DNA from: Baffinella frigidus
Taxonomy: Eukaryota; Cryptophyceae; Cryptomonadales; Baffinellaceae
Length of the DNA stretch: 11,302 bases
Direction: 5' to 3'
Assembly: GCA_026770585.1 (NCBI GenBank)
Contig: MU646966.1
Location: 249,862-261,163, forward strand
Shown here: positions 1-6,167 of the stretch, piece by piece
Position numbering within the stretch: position 1 is the first letter of the stretch
Layout of the letters: every line of letters starts with the position of its first letter
Notes under the pieces: generated by a model
The model's database searches: none
What the model was told of the DNA's origin: nothing
What the model saw: the letters and a program-made list of their open reading frames with translations, nothing else
Translations under genes and position numbers: made by a program

Positions 1-56
1 CCCCCAACACTGACTCAGTCTTACCGCAACATCCACAGCACCCTCAGGTCCAGCAG

Positions 57-118
57 TTTTCTATGCACGTAGAGTAGTGTGTGGGCGTTTTCTATGCTCA
101 TAGAGCAGTGTGTGGGCG
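57..118. repeat. Two-copy 31-bp tandem repeat
   Basis: The units 57-87 and 88-118 both start TTTTCTATG and end GTGTGTGGGCG, with a few mismatches between them. Each has a small internal palindrome (CTATG..CATAG in the second). A run of 13 G follows at 123-135. The repeat lies directly downstream of exon 2 in gene orientation, so it is probably the start of the next intron. Confidence 0.8.
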
Positions 119-138
119 TTTAGGGGGGGGGGGGGTAC

Positions 139-245
139 GAACCGGATGACGCACCAGCGTGTGCCAGGCTGGATGAAGTAAGCGCGCACCAGCAGGTTGA
201 TGTTGTTCAATTTGCCGTGGATCGATCGGGCGGCTCCATACAGGG
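139..245 (-). CDS. Bestrophin-like anion channel, exon 2 (partial gene)
   Basis: Exon 2 continues the gene after the 246-1959 intron. The acceptor GGGGAGCAG ends at 246, and a CTGAA branch-point-like motif lies about 20-25 bases upstream. Splicing in phase 1 joins exon 1 (..ARYT) to ALYGAARSIHGKLNN, then INLLVRAYF and GTRWCVIRF. This restores the 'RY..LY....I.G.L....LLVR.YF' pattern expected directly after the RY signature in bestrophin-like proteins, which is strong support for the joint. The frame is open upstream to a TGA at 327-325, but only the 245 acceptor has the right phase and gives the family pattern. The 3' end is uncertain: possible donors are GTGCGT at 154 and GTACCC at 138. I chose 138 because it keeps CVIRF, which looks like family sequence. 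A run of 13 C follows on the minus strand and the frame degenerates. The rest of the channel lies beyond the window. Confidence 0.6.
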
Positions 246-330
246 CTGCTCCCCGGCGTTTATTCAGAGAGGGTTCGCCGTTTTGTGCCGTCGCATAGTG
301 CAAGGATCGGCTCAGCCTACGTTCTCATCT

Positions 331-482
331 GAAAAGCGAACGCCAGCGAGGTACTGAGAGCCTACGGATTGCCTACGGTAGGAGCCCCCCTCCTACGACT
401 TTAAAAGACGTTTTTGTTTTACACGTCGTAGGAGGAGGGGGGGTTCCTACCGTAGGCTAAGGGGTCCGCTGGCGTTAGCTTG
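331..482. mobile_element. Foldback (MITE-like) element, family 1
   Basis: Long imperfect inverted repeat. The outer arms share AACGCCAGCG (339-348) and CGCTGGCGTT (467-476). The inner arms share GCCTACGGTAGGA (371-383) and TCCTACCGTAGGC (445-457), followed by CCTCCTACGAC against GTCGTAGGAGG. The AT-rich loop lies around 401-422. There is no coding capacity, and no clear target duplication is visible. It sits about 85 bp upstream of the exon 2 acceptor, inside the intron. Confidence 0.75.
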
Positions 483-513
483 TGGCATTAGTTCAATGCA
501 CGCACCGTCCTGA

Positions 514-657
514 CTACCACCAACCCTCACAACTTGGGCAAATCGAAAAAGTCAAAAATACCAAATCCCCTCGGAGGCCGTCGACATCCGACGGCCTTCA
601 AGGGGATTTTTGGAGCCATTTCCCCCGATTTGCCCAGACTGTGAGGGTTGGTGGTAG
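514..657. mobile_element. Foldback (MITE-like) element, family 2
   Basis: The outer arms are 514-545 and 626-657 (CTACCACCAACCCTCAC against GTGAGGGTTGGTGGTAG, then GGGCAAATCG against CGATTTGCCC). A second, inner stem pairs AAATCCCCT with AGGGGATTT and GCCGTCG (577-583) with CGACGGC (589-595), leaving a 5-base loop. The whole element can form a two-storey hairpin. It is non-coding and lies within the intron. Confidence 0.8.
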
Positions 658-700
658 GTCTGGCGCCACGCCCCGCTCGTCAACCCCCCCCGGGTTCGCC

Positions 701-780
701 AATTTTGACCCCCAAGAGGTCCTAGGCAGGTCCTAGGGCCCTACGGTAGGGCGTATGAGCCTACTGGCCACTTGAGGGAT
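701..780. mobile_element. Truncated copy of the foldback family complete at 4197-4301
   Basis: These 80 bp align without gaps to 4221-4300 with about 4 mismatches. They share GGTCCTAGGC, CCTACGGTAGG (740-750) and the right terminal arm CACTTGAGGGAT. The left arm present at 4197-4218 is missing here and replaced by unrelated C-rich sequence. Confidence 0.8.
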
Positions 781-789
781 AAGTGTTTT

Positions 790-894
790 AGCATCTCGAG
801 CTAAGTATCTGGCTCTCGCAAGAATGTCTGTTCATATATCAAACGCGGGTTCGCGTCGATGTCGCCCCGCCACCCACCAAACCTCAGGGGAGGA
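790..894 (-). repeat. Composite dispersed repeat, inverted copy
   Basis: The reverse complement of this 105-bp segment matches 1569-1673 with about 3 mismatches. Shared landmarks are CCTCCCCTGAGG, GGCGGGGCGACATCGACGCG and GAACAGACATTCT. The two copies form a widely spaced inverted pair within one intron. Confidence 0.85.
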
Positions 895-981
895 AAACCC
901 AAGATTTTCGACCTTCTGTGCACAGCACTTATAAAACTCTCAAAACCTGAGAAAGCAGCGTTTTTTGGGCCATTGTAAAAT

Positions 982-1007
982 CAGACACCCCAGATCTGGG
1001 GTGTCTG
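982..1007. repeat. Perfect 26-bp palindrome
   Basis: The half-site CAGACACCCCAGA is followed immediately by its exact reverse complement TCTGGGGTGTCTG, with an AGATCT centre and no spacer. It could be a cruciform-forming site, a symmetric protein-binding site or the remnant of a terminal repeat. Nothing else in the window shares it. Confidence 0.85.
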
Positions 1008-1437
1008 CAAGGTGAATCTGAGGCCTGAAAATCGATGATTTGGTCCAACCGGGAAGGTTAGTGGACCCACACGCCCGGCACCGCCTGCATACCACGAGCC
1101 AGGCGCGCCCCTATCGCAAAAGTTAATATCCCCTGCGAGGTACATGGAAAAAGTGTACCACCCAGGGCAATTGCCCGCAGATCTCCATATCGCGATTTGG
1201 TTCACTTCTGGTGGCTGGTGGCAGGCGCGCCCCCATCCAGCCACGCAACACAATGCACTCCAAGCCACAAGATTTCAGTTAAGTCAACCAGCTCACCTAA
1301 GTCAACTTTCCCCTGATTTCGTTTAGATGGACCCTGCTCTGGGAGCAGGCATTTGACTTAAGGCGCTGGCTTTCAGTGGGAGTTGACTTACGCGAAATGT
1401 TCTGGATCGGAGTGCAATGTGGAAGGCTGCCTGAAAT

Positions 1438-1830
1438 GGGATATGTGAACAGACATTCTTGCGAGAGCCAGATACTTAACTCGGGATGCTGAGGCGGATC
1501 GCGTGTTTCTCGCACCACCAGCAACCCGTTGCAGCTTATATCCGGATCGGGTACTGTAGTAATTTTGGTCCTCCCCTGAGGTTTGGTGGGTGGCGGGGCG
1601 ACATCGACGCGAACCCGCGTTTGATATGTGAACAGACATTCTAGCGAGAGCCAGACACTTAGCTCGAGATGCTGTGGCGGATCGCGTGTTTCTCGCATTG
1701 CTGCTAGTCGGTCGCTCACCACCAGCAACCCGTAGCAGCTTATACCGGATCCTCCCAAGGATTCGGGTATTTGATTTGAAAAAACATCTTTCCTATGACC
1801 CTACAGTAGGAAACCCTAGGGACCTCGAAT
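1438..1830 (+). repeat. Composite dispersed repeat, tandem copies
   Basis: Two direct copies overlap here, about 1438-1566 and 1569-1830. Both contain GTGAACAGACATTCT, GCGAGAGCCAGA, GGCGGATCGCGTGTTTCTCG and ACCAGCAACCCG. The second extends through ACCGGATCCTCCCAAGG to a CCCTACAGTAGG core and CCCTAGGGACCT at about 1799-1826. That distal half reappears at 9304-9410, so the whole is probably one element. Open frames here on either strand come from the repeat itself. Confidence 0.75.
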
Positions 1831-1867
1831 TGCTGACGGGAGATACCGAAGAGATTTCTTCGGTTTA

Positions 1868-1925
1868 GCTGAAAATTACTACAGTACCCGATCCGGATAT
1901 AAGCTGCACCGGGTTGCTGGTGGCT
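1868..1925 (-). repeat. Composite dispersed repeat, inverted fragment beside the exon 1 donor
   Basis: The reverse complement matches 1514-1566 (CAGCTTATATCCGGATCGGG, then TACTGTAGTAATTTT). It ends about 30 bp from the exon 1 splice donor. In exon 1 orientation its translation appears as a spurious C-terminal tail if the donor is ignored. Confidence 0.75.
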
Positions 1926-1959
1926 GAGCGGGGCGGGCGATCCCCGGAGCTGGACTCAC

Positions 1960-2404
1960 CGGTGTAGCGCGCGAAGCAATTGCCGGCGTAGAACACGATG
2001 AGGAATGCCACCAACGAATTGAGGAGGCCGAGGTCCGCGATTGCGAGCGGCACCAGCAAATTGATGGCTTCCTTTGCGTCGAGACACGCCTCGTTGACCT
2101 TGAGGCTCCGACGAACGTCGGCGTCGTCGCCGCCGCCGCCGTCCCCTGCAATAACGGCACCTTCCCCGGCAGCTACCCCCCCCCCTCCCCCTCCTGAAGA
2201 CGCGAATCTCTCGCATTTCGCGCCCCTGATCACAGCGAAAAAGATGACATGGAGAATCCATAGTGTATAGAAGATCGGCATTCGACAGACGCCCGGGATC
2301 GCCGAGCCGCTCAGGTTCAACAGGTTCTTCAGGATGGTGGTGTTGTTGTACTGCTGCCTGACGACCAGCTTGGCGAGTTCGTCTGCGCCGAGATCGTAAG
2401 GCAT
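1960..2404 (-). CDS. Bestrophin-like anion channel, exon 1 (N-terminal membrane part)
   Basis: Exon 1 codes for 148 residues plus one base. The ATG at 2404-2402 has the context ACC-ATG, and an in-frame TGA lies just upstream at 2422-2420, so this start is well fixed. Residues 15-40 (motif GSAIPGV) lead into a hydrophobic segment at about 42-59, the usual layout before the first membrane helix of bestrophin-like proteins. A glycine-rich, low-complexity stretch follows at about 71-92. A second hydrophobic region at about 114-148 ends in FYAGNCFARYT, which resembles the family's conserved 'F..N..ydRy/w' signature. The reading ends at a canonical donor, GTGAGT, on the minus strand (plus 1959-1954), in phase 1. 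Bestrophins are pentameric membrane channels for chloride or bicarbonate; the exact substrate and membrane here are unknown. The assignment rests on motif recognition, not a database search. Beyond the donor the frame runs only into repeat sequence. Confidence 0.7.
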
Positions 2405-2960
2405 GGTACCCGCCAATCGTCAGCGAGCTTAGCCTAGAAGGCTGTCGCCCTTGAACTGGTGCAGACGAGGTCTGGATGTGCAGGGGCCGCTAAATCCTCT
2501 GGCCGTCCCTCGTCGGCGAACTTATCCTTGTGAGCAAGGCTGTCGCCCTTGAACCGGTGCAGACCTCTGCAGTCTCCCGGATTTGCAGGGGCCGTAAATC
2601 CTCTGTGGTCGAGCCAGGTTGGTCGTGTCCAATTTACACGAGGGTTCTAATAAATTTACAATGGTCGCGTCCAACGTTATCCCAACGGATCATTTTTTTA
2701 CTACTCAGTGTCTCGTTCGTGTAGTAAAATTGAAATCGAACCTTCGAGATCACCTCAGATTCGAGACGCGGAAGAGTACCGGTACGAGGTAGGTATGGCC
2801 ATAAGGATACGAGGGCTCGTATGTATCTGATAATCTAAGAACGACCCTTTTTTCGGACGAGAAAAGGATTTGGAAGGCGGAAAAATTTACCCCAAGTCCT
2901 TCAGGTCGTTTTGAAGGCGAGGTCAGCGTGACCACTCTTGGCCAAAAATCTCAGAAAATA
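2405..2960. promoter_or_regulatory. 5' flank of the bestrophin-like gene with a duplicated segment
   Basis: A segment of about 65-70 bp is duplicated in direct orientation at 2438-2502 and 2535-2605. Both copies share AAGGCTGTCGCCCTTGAAC, then GCAGAC, GCAGGGGCCG and AAATCCTCT. It starts about 35 bp upstream of the ATG, so it should lie in the leader or core promoter. A short hairpin follows (TTTTACTAC 2696-2704, GTAGTAAAA 2721-2729). No TATA box is convincing. The remainder to 2960 shows no gene I can support. Confidence 0.4.
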
Positions 2961-3041
2961 ATTAACGAGTGTTTGAGAAAAGGCCAGTCAAAAATCGTGT
3001 TTTCAGGCCACTAATTTTTTCCTTGAAAATTCCGAGCCTTC

Positions 3042-3109
3042 TTTACCACACAGATTCAGAGGGATTTACCACACAGATTCAGAGGGATTTACCACACAGA
3101 TTCAGAGGA
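3042..3109. repeat. Three-copy 23-bp tandem repeat
   Basis: Three nearly identical units start at 3042, 3065 and 3088, each reading TTTACCACACAGATTCAGAG. An open frame passes through them on the plus strand, but it has no recognisable domain. Confidence 0.9.
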
Positions 3110-3115
3110 TTCTCG

Positions 3116-3375
3116 TATTGGTTCCGAGTTGGGAGCGGTTCTACGAACTTCATACGAAGCTTCGTACAGCTGCCAACTCGGGAAGAAACCATTTCTTCCC
3201 GATTGACTTTGCGAGTGTTTTTATCTGGCTTTTTGCGCCGCAGGCTGCCCGATTTCGGGCGACATCTCGTACAAGTGCCCGAGAAATGTAAAACCCGCAA
3301 TCGAAAGTCAATCGGTCCGAAGAGAGAATGTTCGGCCGCGGTAAAATCACTTGTAAAGTCAATCGGGGAAGAAGG
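3116..3375. repeat. Nested inverted repeats with CCGAGTTGG hairpin
   Basis: CCGAGTTGG (3124-3132) pairs with CCAACTCGG (3173-3181) around a TACGAAGCTTCGTA palindrome (3153-3166). CTTCCCGATTGACTTT (about 3196-3211) is mirrored near 3354-3371 (AAAGTCAATCGGGGAAG), and a further AAAGTCAATCGG copy is at about 3304-3315. The result is a degraded multi-arm foldback. No gene is supported. Confidence 0.6.
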
Positions 3376-3423
3376 TGCGTGACACCCCTCGGGGTGTACG
3401 AGTACTTGGGCTGGAGCCCCTAC

Positions 3424-3870
3424 CGTCTCGTCCTATGTACCTCTCCATGTGGCGTGCAGCAGTCGGGTGTGTCATCTTAATTAAACCTCGCTTTCCCTCA
3501 CCTCTACGTAGAGCTCACTCCAGTTCTAGGTACGAAGCTTCGTAGCTCGTCCTACGAGCTCGTACGAAGCTTCGTACGAAGCTTCGTAGCGGGCGAGACG
3601 TTCTAGTGGATGATCCACCCATACGGGGTGGTTCCGGGCGCTGCGAAGTTCATAGAGCCCTGCGTCTCGGCCTATCTCTCCTACTGGCGTACAGCGGCCG
3701 TGTTTGTCAATTTATTAAACCTCGCTTTCCCCCCGTCTCGTCCTTCCTCTCCATGTGGCGTGCAGCGGTCGGGTGTGTCATAGAGCCCTCAAGTCTCGCC
3801 CCACCTGTCCACCTGACGTACAGCGGTCGTGTTTAACAATTTAGTAAACCTTGTTTTCCCCCCTCTTGGT
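3424..3870. repeat. Degenerate direct-repeat array with palindrome cluster
   Basis: About four related units share CTCTCCATGTGGCGTGCAGC (or ACTGGCGTACAGCGG), GTCGTGTTT or GTCGGGTGTGTC, and ATTAAACCTCGCTTTCCC. They begin near 3424, 3662, 3738 and 3786. CATAGAGCCCT also repeats at about 3651 and 3779. Between the first and second units lies a cluster of three TACGAAGCTTCGTA palindromes (3531-3588). Confidence 0.7.
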
Positions 3871-3917
3871 CCAGGCTTCCCCTTGGTCCAGGACGGGGTG
3901 GGGTGGGGGGTGTGCTC

Positions 3918-4054
3918 CTTTAGGTCCTTTAGGTTTTAATTTCGCCCAACATAGCCCAACGACACGCCCTTCCGTAGAAAGGACTGCAGAGAAAGCATTT
4001 TTGCTCTCGGATCGCGTTTCAGCTCTCCAGTGCAGAGGCTCGTGAAGAGGGGAT
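3918..4054 (+). mobile_element. Interspersed element, core copy A
   Basis: This is the most complete core (137 bp) of the window's dominant repeat. It starts CTTTAGGTCCTTTAGG, continues CCCAACATAGCCCAACGAC, CCTTCCGTAGAAAGGACTGC and TCGGATCGCGTTT, and ends CAGAGGCTCGTGAAGAGGGG. I see no clear pol III boxes and no poly(A) tail. On the minus strand it holds a frame (RSESKNAFSAVLSTEGRVVG) with no ATG, which I treat as fortuitous. Confidence 0.8.
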
Positions 4055-4110
4055 CCCGCTTGGGAGGTGTCCGACCGAGGCTCGTCACCTGTCCGACCGA
4101 GGCTCACAGG
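4055..4110. repeat. Short tandem repeat GTCCGACCGAGGCTC
   Basis: Two direct copies of GTCCGACCGAGGCTC lie about 22 bp apart (4069 and 4091). A third copy, with its leading CACCT, is at about 4450-4472. Confidence 0.8.
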
Positions 4111-4120
4111 GTGGGGGTGC

Positions 4121-4340
4121 GCACTGGAAAGCTAAATGCGATGCGAACCTCGTGCGGAAGGGCGTGTCGTTGGTCTACGAGCTCGTATCCTACATGTATC
4201 CCTTAAGTGCCCAGGTAGTCAAATTTGACGGCCAAGAGGTCCTAGGCAGGTCCTAGGGCCCTACGGTAGGGCGTATGAGCCTACTGGGCACTTGAGGGAT
4301 ATGTTGGGCGAAATTGAAACCTCAAGGACCTGAAGGAGGG
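4121..4340 (-). mobile_element. Minus-strand interspersed element split by a foldback insertion
   Basis: Segment 4121-4173 is the reverse complement of the element's distal half (internally shortened, with CCAACGACACGCCCTTCC). Segment 4302-4340 is the reverse complement of its first 39 bases, ending at CCCAACA. Between them lies the foldback element at 4197-4301, plus about 23 bp of extra sequence on its left. The order is as expected if the foldback inserted into an older copy. Confidence 0.65.
4197..4301. mobile_element. Foldback (MITE-like) element, complete copy nested in another repeat
   Basis: The terminal inverted arms are TATCCCTTAAGTGCCCAG (4197-4214) and CTGGGCACTTGAGGGATA at the right end (from about 4284). 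The interior holds GGTCCTAGGC, CCCTAC-G-GTAGGG (4259-4271) and the short palindrome TAGGGCCCTA. A truncated sister copy is at 701-780. Confidence 0.8.
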
Positions 4341-4504
4341 GGGGTCAGGTGAGGGGCCTCGATTTGCAAGAATATCGAAAATAACGAAGAGCTGAGTGTG
4401 AGCCTCGGCGAGAGAGAACTTCCCTTCGTTAGTCAACCGTTGAGGCTCATCACCTGTCCGACCGAGGCTCACACTGAGGAACAAGCGGTTCCACCTGCTC
4501 GCGC

Positions 4505-4615
4505 CTTTAGGTCCTTTAGGTTTTAATTTCTCCCAACATAGCCCAACGACACGCCCTTCCGTAGAAAGGACTGCAGAGAAAGCATTTTTGCTTTCGGATC
4601 GCGTTTCGCTCTCTG
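4505..4615 (+). mobile_element. Interspersed element, copy B (3' truncated)
   Basis: It matches copy A from CTTTAGGTCCTTTAGG through GCATTTTTGCTTTCGGATCG and GTTTCGCTCTC, then diverges, so the final 25-30 bases of the core are missing. Confidence 0.85.
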
Positions 4616-4652
4616 AAGTTTGCCTCGCAACAGGAGGTCACTAGAGGAGTAC

Positions 4653-4759
4653 GATACCTCGCTCATAAGAAACTGCATCCCCTACGACCACCATAGGGCC
4701 CTGGGCATAGGCCTACTGCAGGGTCCTAGGGGGTGTCGGTTTCTTACGAGCGAGGTGCC
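4653..4759. mobile_element. Foldback element, ACCTCGCTCATAAGAAA family, copy 1
   Basis: The left arm is TACCTCGCTCATAAGAAA (about 4655-4672) and the right arm is TTTCTTACGAGCGAGGTGC (about 4740-4757). The core contains CATAGGGCCCTGGGCATAGG, CCTACTGCAGG and CCTAGG. It is a slightly decayed sister of the element at 5921-6043. Confidence 0.8.
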
Positions 4760-4917
4760 CCTATAAGGAAATCCTCTGCCCACCCACATGCTCTCTCTGG
4801 TATTTGCTTACATGGACCGATCATAGTCTGGTTAAGGCACGGGTTAGGCAATAACGGCGAAACCTCTTTAATAAATTCAGTAATCAGTAATCAGCTTGGT
4901 TTGCAATCCTGGGTAGA

Positions 4918-5120
4918 GCGGGTCTCTCATTAGTTGACACGATTCGGACCTGGAAAAGCAAATTAGTAACGAACAAAATCAGTCAACTTGTGCAGTAATT
5001 TTCATTGAAATGAAGATTCTTTTTTTTACGCAATGAAAGTTACTACACAAGTTGACTGATTTTGTTCATTACTAATTTATTTTTCGAGGTCCGAATCGTG
5101 TCAACTAATGAGAGACCCGC
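4918..5120. mobile_element. Large foldback element with 90-bp arms
   Basis: The left arm 4918-5007 and right arm 5031-5120 are inverted copies with about 6 mismatches in 90, separated by a 23-bp AT-rich loop. The ends read GCGGGTCTCTCATTAG on one side and CTAATGAGAGACCCGC on the other. Just outside the left end is a short tandem GTAATCA repeat (about 4879-4893). If transcribed it would give a long, nearly perfect hairpin. Confidence 0.9.
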
Positions 5121-5340
5121 TTTATCTGAGCGCGTTTCGTACGAAGCTTCGTAGGAGGGGGAGTTGAATCCATCCGGAAAATGCTCGCATGAGCGGCCGA
5201 CACGGGGTTCAGTAAGTGGCACAATGCGTAGCAGGTGCGGCGCTGACGCTGGTTGTTTGGCAATACATTATCAATTTCTCTGAGTTCCTCTTTGGATTTC
5301 TCGCAAACCCCTTTATTAGGATAACAACCGTTAGGCGGTT

Positions 5341-5545
5341 CTGGTCCTGTAGGTCCTTCAGGTTTTTTCAACTCCCACCATAGGCGGACACTGAAACTGG
5401 TCCTGTAGGAAAGCCCTGCTTCCTTTCGGATCGCAACAAGCCTCCCTGTACAGTGCCGAGTCTTTTAACGGAAGGGTGGGGTATTGGCCTATGTTGGGAG
5501 TATTCAAACCCTGAAGGACCTGAAGGCTGCGGATCTTTTCCACAA
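5341..5545. repeat. Diverged interspersed-element relatives in inverted pair
   Basis: A plus copy at 5341-5440 reads GTAGGTCCTTCAGGTTTTTT, CAACTCCCACCATAGGCGGA and CCTTTCGGATCG. A minus copy at about 5465-5535 reads CCTATGTTGGGAGTATTC and CCCTGAAGGACCTGAAGG. Both follow the order of copy A but differ enough to be a separate subfamily. Long minus-strand frames here follow the repeat. Confidence 0.6.
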
Positions 5546-5827
5546 AAGGGCGAGGTGTCCGACTATGATGGGGGCACTCAAAACTTAAAACCCTAAAGAA
5601 GAGACGGCTTGCCTGTATGCGAGGACCTAGTCCAGGACGAGCCCGCCTTGGGCCGTTGGATCGACTGTATTCGGGGTGCCCTGTAAATAGAGTGCTCACA
5701 AGTAGAGTGCTCAAAATCCTCTCCAGAGAACCTCCAGATCCGAAAGAAAGCATGGCCTTTCTGCAGAACCTGAAGGAACTAAAGAGGACCTTCAGAGGAC
5801 ATACTCTATCATCAAGGTCATGTAGGT

Positions 5828-5900
5828 TCTTTTAGCTCCCACCATAGGAGGACACTGGCACTGTTTCTGCAGAAAGGCCATCCTTCCTTTCCATGTAATT
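5828..5900 (+). repeat. Diverged interspersed-element relative
   Basis: It contains AGCTCCCACCATAGGAGGAC, ACTGGCACTG and CTGCAGAAAGGCCAT followed by CTTCCTTTCC, matching the 5341 subfamily in order. Another relative is at 6082-6167. Confidence 0.55.
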
Positions 5901-5920
5901 CCTAGCCTCCCTGTGTGGGA

Positions 5921-6043
5921 ATACAGGGGTACCTCGCTCATAAGAAAGCGCTCCCCCCATAGGACCGCCATAGGGCCCTAGGCATAGTCTTACTGTAGGG
6001 TCATAAGGGAGGGCAGTTTCTTATGAGCGAGGTACCCCTGTAT
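5921..6043. mobile_element. Foldback element with perfect 27-bp terminal inverted repeats
   Basis: 5921-5947 and 6017-6043 are exact reverse complements over 27 bp (ATACAGGGGTACCTCGCTCA, then TAAGAAA). The interior carries TAGGGCCCTAGGCATAG and CTTACTGTAGGG. The absence of mismatches in the arms suggests a recent insertion or recent use compared with copy 1 at 4653-4759. Confidence 0.9.
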
Positions 6044-6081
6044 ACTCCCATCACCTCTCACTCCCTCCTCCCCATTTTAGG

Positions 6082-6167
6082 CCCGTTAGATTCTTTCAAC
6101 TCCCACCATAGGCGGACACTGGAACTTACTTGCAGAAAAGCCATACTTCTTTTCTACGCGGGAGAGC
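6082..6167 (+). repeat. Diverged interspersed-element relative
   Basis: It reads CCGTTAGATTCTTTCAACTC, CCACCATAGGCGGACACTGG, TGCAGAAAAGCCAT and ACTTCTTTTC, in the same order as the 5341 subfamily. Confidence 0.55.

Larger units (their letters stand above)
246..1959 (-). other. Intron 1 of the bestrophin-like gene, filled with repeats
   Basis: The segment is bounded by GTGAGT (plus 1959-1954) and a terminal AG (247-246) on the minus strand, and it is 1714 bp long. Nothing in it continues the protein. It contains two complete foldback elements (331-482, 514-657), a truncated foldback copy (701-780), a composite repeat in both orientations (790-894, 1438-1830, 1868-1925) and a perfect palindrome (982-1007). 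The stretch from about 1010 to 1437 shows no recognisable gene. It holds only a short inverted pair around TTAAGTCAA (1278-1286) and TTGACTTAA (1352-1360). The open frames here on either strand follow repeat sequence and are not credible genes. Confidence 0.55.

Noticed and set aside
57-118. CRISPR-like array
   Set aside because: Only two 31-bp units directly abutting with no spacers; the same holds for the 23-bp triple repeat at 3042. Both are simple tandem repeats in a eukaryotic context.
1297-1758. 153-residue minus-strand open frame
   Set aside because: It lies wholly in two tandem copies of the composite repeat and its protein is internally repeated for that reason; no domain.
1865-1959. 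Continuation of the channel frame past the GTGAGT donor (about 30 more residues)
   Set aside because: The tail is translated from the composite repeat (inverse of 1514-1566), has no family similarity, and the phase-correct exon 2 explains the protein better.
1998-2270. Open frames on the plus strand and in other minus frames over exon 1
   Set aside because: They are shadows of exon 1; low-complexity Pro/Arg/Ser runs come from the glycine codon repeat.
2969-3382. 137-residue plus-strand open frame
   Set aside because: It passes through the 23-bp tandem repeat and nested inverted repeats; no recognisable domain.
3841-4107. Minus-strand frame over interspersed copy A as a gene
   Set aside because: No ATG, and the peptide recurs with each repeat copy, sometimes frameshifted.
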